DNA of 64,000 nucleotides. It comes from Schistocerca nitens (Eukaryota; Arthropoda; Insecta; Orthoptera; Acrididae). The stretch lies in contig NC_064622.1 of assembly GCF_023898315.1 (NCBI RefSeq), positions 177,216,178-177,280,177 on the forward strand, written 5' to 3'. The position numbers and the translations under genes were made by a program. This document shows positions 58,501-64,000 of the stretch, piece by piece. The notes beneath the pieces are model-generated. The model searched no databases. It was not told where the DNA came from and saw only the letters and a program-made list of their open reading frames with translations. Within the stretch, counting starts at the first letter, position 1. Every line of letters starts with the position of its first letter.

Positions 58501-60004
58501 CCTGGGGTTGTGAAGCAGCTGAATGGGTTGAAAATAAATAAATCGCCAGGTCCTGATGGGATTCCAATTCGGTTTTACAGAGAGTACTCTACTGCATTGG
58601 CTCCTTACTTAGCTTGCATTTATCGCGAATCTTTTGCCCAACGTAAAGTCCCGAGCGACTGGAAAAAAGCGCAGGTGACGCCTGTATACAAGAAGGGTAG
58701 AAGGATAGATCCTCAAAATTACAGACCAATATCCGTAACATCGGTTTGTTGCAGGATTTTCGGACATATTCTCAGTTCGAATATAATGAATTTCCTTGAG
58801 AAAGAGAAGTTGATGTCCATGCAACAGCACGGCTTTAGAAAGCATCGCTCCTGCGAAACGCAACTCGCCCTTTTTTCACATGATATCTTGCGAACCATGG
58901 ATAAAGGGTATCAGACGGATGCCATATTCCCAGACTTCCGGAAAGCGTTTGACTCGGTGCCCCACTGCAGACTCCTAACTAAGGTATGGGCGTATGGGAT
59001 TGGTTCCCAAGTATGTGAGTGGCTCGAAGACTTCTTAAGTAATAGAACCCAGTACGTTGTCCTCGATGGTGACTGTTCATCGGAGGTGAGGGTATCATCT
59101 GGTGTGCCCCAGGGAAGTGTGGTAGGTCCGCTGTTGTTTTCTATCTACATAAATGATCTTTTAGATAGGGTGGATAGCAATGTGCGGCTGTTTGCTGATG
59201 ATGCTGAGGTGTACGGGAAGGTGTCGTCGTTGAGTGACTGTAGGAGGATACAAGATGACTTGGACAGGATTTGTGATTGGTGTAAAGAATGGCAGCTAAC
59301 TCTAAATATAGATAAATGTAAATTAACGCAGATGAATAGGAAAAAGAATCCCGTAATGTTTGAATACTCCATTAGTATTGTAGCGCTTGACACAGTCACG
59401 TCGATTAAATATTTGGGCATAACATTGCAGAGCGATATGAAGTAGGACGAGCATGTAAAGGCAGTTGTGGGGAAGGCGGATAGTCGTCTTCGGTTCATTG
59501 GTAGAATTTTGGGAAGATGTGGTTCATCTGTAAAGGAGACCACTTATGAAACACTAATACGACCTATTCTTGAGTACTGCTCGAGCGTTTGGGATCGCTA
59601 TCAGGTCGCATTGAGGGAGGACACAGAAGCAATTCAGAGGCGGGCTGCTAGATTTGTTACTGGTAGGTTTGATCATCACGCGAGTGTTACGGAAATGCTT
59701 CAGGAACTCGGGTGGGAGTCTCTGGAGGAAAGGAGGCGTTCTTTTCGTGAATCGCTACTGAGGAAATTTAGAGAACCAACATTTGAGGCTGACTGCAGTA
59801 CAATTTTACTGCCGCCAACTTACATTTCGCCGAAAGACCACAAAGATAAGAGAGATTAGGGCTCGTACAGAGCCCTATAGGCAGTCATTTTTCCCTCGTT
59901 CTGTTTGGGAGTGGAACAGGGAGAGAAGAGGCTAGTTGTGGTACGAGGTACCCTCCGCCACGCACCGTATGGTGGATTGCGGAGTATGTATGTAGATGTA
60001 GATA
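58489..60004 (+). mobile_element. CR1/L2-like LINE, copy 4
   Basis: 5'-truncated but the best-preserved copy of the family. One frame from 58489 to 59857 contains KSPGPDGIP, NYRPISVTSV, QHGFRKHRSCETQ, PDFRKAFDSVPH (motif A), SSGVPQGSVVGPLLF, LFADDAEVY (motif C), KYLGITLQSDMK, LRFIGRILGRCG and LEYCSSVWDRYQ. Two breaks are visible: a TAG at 59443-59445 replacing a tryptophan, and a frame change near the end after KDHKDKRD. The 3' tail is TGTATGTAGATGTAGATA, cut by a mariner derivative. Its 5' edge abuts copy 3 head to head. Confidence 0.9.
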
Positions 60005-60666
60005 CGAGGGGCGTCCACAAAGTAAGTTCCGATCGGTCGCAAAATGGAAACGACTATGAAAATCCGATAAAGCTTTGCACAGATGTGTTGGGTAGTGTCT
60101 CTAGTATGACCCCAGATAGCATCACGTCGCTCTTCTCATTTCTGAGCTCACAGTGAGCGCGTAAAGATGTCTAGAAAATAGTGTCTCCCACCAAGTACGA
60201 GAGCCTGGTGATAAATTTCGCCTGAAGCTATGCAGCCAACATTACATATCTGTCGTGCTGTTTCTTCTTCGAGATAATTCTCAGCCGCATTCTGCAGGGG
60301 CAATGAAGATGCTCCTGCATCGTTTTCAATTGGAAATGTTTGATTACACACAATATAGCCCGTAATTGTCTCCCTCTGAGTTTCATCTCTGGTCACATGA
60401 ACCGCTGTCTATGAAGACAACATTTTGGCACAGACAACGAGCTGTAGGCCAGCTTGGAGAATAGGCGGAAAGCACTGACGGCTGCCTTCTATGATGAGGC
60501 TATTGAAAAGTTGGTACAACGATACGACAAATGTCTAAGTCAGAACGGCGACTACGTAGAAAAGTAGCCGGAAGGCGTAGCTAACTGTTACAAATAAAAC
60601 ATTTCTGATATTCACTGTGGTTTCCATTTCGCGATCAATCGTAACTTACTTTCTGGACAGGCCTCG
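60005..60666 (+). mobile_element. Mariner deletion derivative (family M1), copy 2
   Basis: A 662-bp element between TA dinucleotides. Ends CGAGGGGCGTCCACAAAG (left) and, complemented, CGAGGCCTGTCCAGAAAG (right). The interior matches 6156-6809 throughout: the same ATTTCGCCTGAAGCTATGCA block and the same C-terminus YDKCLSQNGDYVEK. It is inserted in the tail repeats of LINE copy 4. Confidence 0.9.
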
Positions 60667-60667
60667 T

Positions 60668-60790
60668 ATAAAACCATGCTGATCCGTGGACATAAGCTTC
60701 TCGGTCTCAAGAAAATTTATTAAATTCGAAGTGAGAATATGTTCAAGGATTCTTTGTTCTTTAGCGTAAATTTTTCTGTCAAAATATTGT
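60668..60790 (-). pseudogene. CR1-like LINE, short RT fragment
   Basis: The minus strand reads LEHILTSNLINFLETEKLMS and DQHGFI, the block just before motif A in this LINE family (compare copy 4: FLEKEKLMSMQQHGF). Both ends are truncated. Confidence 0.75.
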
Positions 60791-60894
60791 AAAAATTTCA
60801 GAGCCATATTTGAGGACAAGTCACACGGGGCATACGTTTGACGAGTAATTGTGCCGGTGGAATCCTCAATAGATCGACAAGAGTCGAGAGCGAA

Positions 60895-61250
60895 CGGGAA
60901 GAGAAATCAAAACAACAGCGGTCTGTCACACCATACTGTTGTCCTGTGGCATCGAGTGTTTGGTAATTGGTGCTGAGAAAGCAGCGAGGCAGATCCTCCG
61001 GGGTAAGCGGGACCGCGCTCTGACCTCGGGCGTCGCGCGGCCGCCCCCTCCCCGGCGCCGCCTTCCTACCCCTCCCCCCACCCCCGCCCCTACCACCCGG
61101 GCCCCGGCAGCGGCGGACGGCGCTTCGCGGCCGACAGTCGGCGACGCACTTGTGCTCCCGCAGGCAGCCCGCAGCGCGCCCTGCCCCAACAATCGCCTGC
61201 GTGCCTCCCGTCGGCTGCGGCCCGCAACACGTGACCCGACCCGCAGGTAA
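60895..61250 (+). promoter_or_regulatory. CpG-rich block with splice-donor-like end, possible host 5' exon
   Basis: Very GC- and CpG-rich against an AT-rich background. It ends CCCGCAG|GTAAGCC at 61246/61247, a strong match to the 5' splice-site consensus on the plus strand. A 103-residue frame (60939-61250) is proline- and arginine-rich with no known domain, so the block looks more like an untranslated first exon or promoter CpG island than coding sequence. A GC-rich repeat fragment is the alternative. Confidence 0.35.
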
Positions 61251-61394
61251 GCCGCGCTCGCGTGTCTCTTTGGATCACATGGGGAGGCCACTACGTTTGG
61301 AACGCGGATTTACTGTAAACTTCGTACACTCGTAGTACTCCATCAGGACAACAAAATGTGTAAGCAGTAGCACGTACTTCTCAAGCGTTACTGA

Positions 61395-62328
61395 CAAGGG
61401 AACCTCCCCATCGCACCACCCTCACATTTAGTTATAGGTTGGCACAGTGGATAGGCCTTGAAAAACTGAACACAGATCAATCGAGAAAACAGGAAGAAGT
61501 TGTGTGGAAGCATGAAAAAAATAAGTAAAATATACAAACTGAGTAGTCTATGCACAAGATATGCAACAACAAGGAGGCTATGGGCTTACGAGCCCCGTGG
61601 TCCCGTGGTTAGCGTGAGCAGCTGCAGTACAAGAGGACCATGGTTCAAGTCTTCCTTTCTTAATTTTTTATTTTCAGACAGTTATTATCTGTTCGTCCGA
61701 TACGATCACTTTTTTGGGAGTGATTATTACATCCACAAGAAAACCTAAATCGGGCAAGGTAGAAGAATCTTTTTACCCATTCGTCAAGTGTACAAGTTAG
61801 GCGGGTCGACAACATATGCCGTCACCAGTGTCGTATAGAATATATCAGACGTGTTTTCCTGTGGAGGAATCGGTTGACCTATGACCTTGCGATCAAACTT
61901 TTTCGGTTCCCATTGGGTAGGCACGTCCTTTCCTCTACTAATCGCACGGTTTAGCGGTGCGGTCACAAAACACAGACACTAAACTTATTACAGCGAACAG
62001 AGACGTCAATGAACGAACGGACAGATAATAATTGTCTGAAAATAAAAAATTAAACTTTTCACTCGAGGGATGACTTGAACCAAGGACCTTCCGATCCGCA
62101 GCTGCTCACGCCAACCACGGGACCACGGCGTTCCTGAACACATACTCTCCTTGATGTTGCTTATCTTGCACATGGACAACTCAGTTTGTATATTTTGTTT
62201 GTTTTTTTCATTCTTCCACACAACTTCTTCCTGTTTTCTCGATTGATTGGTGTTCATTTTTTCAAGGCCTATCCACTGTGCCAACTTATAACTAAATCTG
62301 AGGGGGGTGCAATGGGGAGATTCCCTTG
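61395..62328. mobile_element. Inner foldback DNA transposon
   Basis: A 934-bp element with ends CAAGGGAACCTCCCC and, complemented, CAAGGGAATCTCCCC, flanked by TGA on both sides (61392-61394, 62329-62331). The arms share TTAGTTATA, GGCACAGTGGATAGGCC and GTGGTCCCGTGGTT. The arms also hold a tRNA-like CCGTGGTCCCGTGGTTAGCG ... GGTTCAAGTC block. No gene. It is inserted in the left arm of the outer foldback. Confidence 0.88.
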
Positions 62329-62404
62329 TGAGAAAATCGCAAGATAATTTCGCTCTTCAAATATATATCTGTGCGTGGCCATTTTTACCATGGAGCGGCT
62401 GTGT

Positions 62405-62512
62405 GGTGCCGGCACGGTAGCTCAGCGTGTTCGATCAGAGCGTTAGCAACCCTTTCTAAGAAAAAAAACTGAGCGAACGGATCAACGAACAATATAGGAC
62501 AAAATGTTTTCT
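62405..62512 (+). repeat. tRNA-like module (SINE type J) in left arm
   Basis: GCCGGCACGGTAGCTCAGCG and CGAACAATATAGGAC match the SINE at 4013-4149; the inverted partner is at 63250-63412. Confidence 0.6.
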
Positions 62513-62640
62513 AAAAAACTTTTACTAAATTGACAATTTATTTGGCAGTCTGCTAATTTTTATTATCACAAATAATATAATATTCGTAACTATCGACTAG
62601 TAAATGACCAAACGGATAAAGTGATACTGAAAATGTATGA

Positions 62641-62979
62641 TTGTCCGTGTCTTCAAAACTGTTCGTATTTAATCGAAGGAGAACGAGAAATTGCTTCTCG
62701 GAAGACGCTATTAAAATACACTCGATACTGCATAACCAATTATCAGCACCGATTTTTAGGGAAATATTGCGTTATGCATGGTTTGCTTCGAAATTATCGT
62801 CTGAAAGAGAAGTTTTCGAAAATGTTAACGAGGTTTGTTTTTCCACGGAAAACGTGAAAAGACCTTGCGTATGCGGAAACATAGCATTTATTCAATGCAG
62901 CTGGTGCCGTTTAACTTTGTTTTCCATGTTTTTACGAAAAATACCTCCTGCAACTTGTAAAATCGAAAGCGACGATTAA
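62641..62979 (+). CDS. Cysteine-containing ORF inside the outer foldback, unknown
   Basis: 112 residues, opening with an ATG at 62641 and ending in a TAA. The middle reads HNQLSAPIFREILRYAWFAS and NVNEVCF. A cysteine pair cluster PCVCGNIAFIQCSWCRL follows. A +1 shift near 62917 would continue CFPCFYEKY, which looks like the expected end of the zinc-binding cluster, so the present frame may contain a small indel. I recall similar YAWxAS...C.C...C..C blocks in insect transposon-borne proteins but cannot name the family. It sits between the two arms of the foldback, where a transposase or a captured gene fragment would lie. It could also be the eroded tail of the autonomous partner's protein. 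Confidence 0.4.
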   Translation: MSVSSKLFVFNRRRTRNCFSEDAIKIHSILHNQLSAPIFREILRYAWFASKLSSEREVFENVNEVCFSTENVKRPCVCGNIAFIQCSWCRLTLFSMFLRKIPPATCKIESDD

Positions 62980-63249
62980 TTGTACATCTTTCTAAAGCCG
63001 TCTGTGCCGGTCAAAACTTGGAGGTAACAAGTCGTTGCGGGCTCCTTCCAGGTATAAGGGATTTCTCAAATCACGGACAAGCATATATTTTCAGTATTAC
63101 TTTATGCGTTTGTTTGTTTACTAGTCGATAGTTACGAATATTACATTATAATCATATCAATTGTAATATAAATAGTAAAGAAAACGACTCTGTTGAAAAT
63201 AAAAAAAACTGACGAACGGAACTCGATCCAGCGGCTTTGACGCCAACCA

Positions 63250-63412
63250 CTCAAAAAAAAAAAATTTGTCCTATATTGTTCGCTGTATTTGTTCAGGACG
63301 GACGTCCGATGACACCCGTTCATTTTGTTCGTTGATCCGTTCGCTCAGTTTTTTTATTAGGAAGGGTGGCTAACGCTCTGATCGAACACGCTGAGCTACC
63401 GTGCTGGCACCA
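63250..63412 (-). repeat. tRNA-like module (SINE type J) in right arm
   Basis: Complement of the left-arm module, longer, with a 12-base A run at its plus-strand left edge and GACGGACGTCCGATGAC inside. Confidence 0.6.
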
Positions 63413-63610
63413 CTGGGCTACAGCCGCTCCATGGTAAAAATGGCCACGCACAGATATAAATTTGACGACCGAAATTGTCTCGCGATTTTCTCAGTTACGC
63501 TTGAGAAGTACGCGCTACTGCTTACACATTTTATTGTCCTGATGGAGTACTACGAGTGTACGAAGTTTGCAGTAAATCCGCGTTCCAAACGTCGTGGCCT
63601 CCCCTTGTCA

Positions 63611-64000
63611 GACAGTGTTCTGTCTTCTCTTCCTCGTCTTATGTTAATTCGTCTTTTTTAAAGTTCCGTACCTTAGTCGGTGAAAACGGAACCCTAAATA
63701 GTAACACCTCGTGTCCGTCGGTCTATCTGTCTGTCCGACTGTTAAAAAACCTTTTCTCTCATTAAAGGGTAGGCTTATCAAGCTGATATTTATGTCAAAA
63801 TTTTAAACATGGCTGCGAAACAGCAACTATGTATATCTGAAGAGGTTGAAAAATCAGCCAACCACTTACAAATAAAGATTTATTAGCCCTTGACCTAGGT
63901 TTCGATATTTGTAATAATATCTTCTTCATAAGTAGTGGTATGTGATGTAACAAGGCTCACTAGTCCTGAAAAGATATTTTTACAAATTTTTGAAATCGTT
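63611..64000. other. No gene; insect repeat-like motif
   Basis: GTTCCGTACCTTAGTCGG and AAAACGGAACCCTAAATAG followed by GTCCGTCGGTCTATCTGTCT recall a repeat common in insect genomes, class unknown. The rest is AT-rich to the window end. Confidence 0.35.

Larger units (their letters stand above)
61278..63607. mobile_element. Outer foldback DNA transposon
   Basis: Long inverted repeats. The left end is CATGGGGAGGCCAC and the right end, complemented, CAAGGGGAGGCCAC; flanks are TCA on both sides (61275-61277, 63608-63610). The left arm runs 61278-62655 and is split by the inner foldback; the right arm is 63074-63607. Arms share GTTTGGAACGCGGATTTACT, TGCGTGGCCATTTTTACC and a tRNA-like module (62405-62512; 63250-63412 inverted). 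The centre (62640-63000) holds a short reading frame. Without the inner insertion it is about 1.39 kb. Superfamily unassigned. Confidence 0.85.

Noticed and set aside
60939-61250. 103-residue proline/arginine-rich protein
   Set aside because: Composition-driven frame in a CpG-rich block; an untranslated exon or promoter is more likely.
1-64000. A novel multi-gene system (operon, defence island, biosynthetic cluster)
   Set aside because: No run of co-directional intact genes exists. All recognisable coding sequence belongs to transposable elements.

Overview
The window is almost wall-to-wall transposable elements with no host gene that I can support. The repeats suggest a large-genome orthopteran, most likely a locust or grasshopper of the Schistocerca type. 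That rests on recognising several tRNA-headed SINEs, a LINE family ending in TGTAGA repeats, abundant Tc1/mariner copies and an I-like LINE with a characteristic 5' leader. It is inference from memory, not from a search.

Layout. 1-7086: a CR1/L2-like LINE with a palindromic SINE inside it, a Tc1 element (2038-3444), a tRNA-armed foldback (3524-4284), a palindromic mariner (4662-5278), and a Penelope-like GIY-YIG remnant hit by a mariner deletion derivative. 7087-12733: a nearly whole I-clade LINE on the minus strand with both ORFs and a 17-bp target duplication. 12788-22715: SINEs, Tc1 and mariner remnants, and a 1.4-kb TG...CA element (20123-21521). 22735-25870: an RTE-like LINE split by a CR1-like LINE. 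26034-30059: a young Tc1 element split by an LTR fossil whose two long repeats look identical. 30062-51600: LINE fragments (RTE-like, CR1-like, R1-like), Tc1 and mariner copies, and many SINEs. 53060-60800: CR1-like LINE fragments, including two copies lying head to head. 60895-61250: a CpG-rich stretch with a splice-donor-like site. 61278-63607: two nested foldback transposons.

How the parts relate. Coding capacity is reverse transcriptase, AP endonuclease, RNase H, gag-like zinc knuckles and DDE transposase, nearly all broken. SINEs are the youngest layer in most nests, usually with clean 9-14 bp target duplications, so nesting gives a relative order of events. Three SINE types with different tRNA-like heads share one 3' tail, which suggests a common LINE partner.

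The most unusual structures are two mariner derivatives built as outward-facing copies of their own 3' ends, a retroposed SINE that is a near-perfect hairpin, nested foldbacks with matching CAAGGG termini and 3-bp target duplications, and an I-like LINE whose 3' target duplication overlaps the ORF2 stop codon. I found no CRISPR array, operon, defence system or genuine tRNA/rRNA gene.
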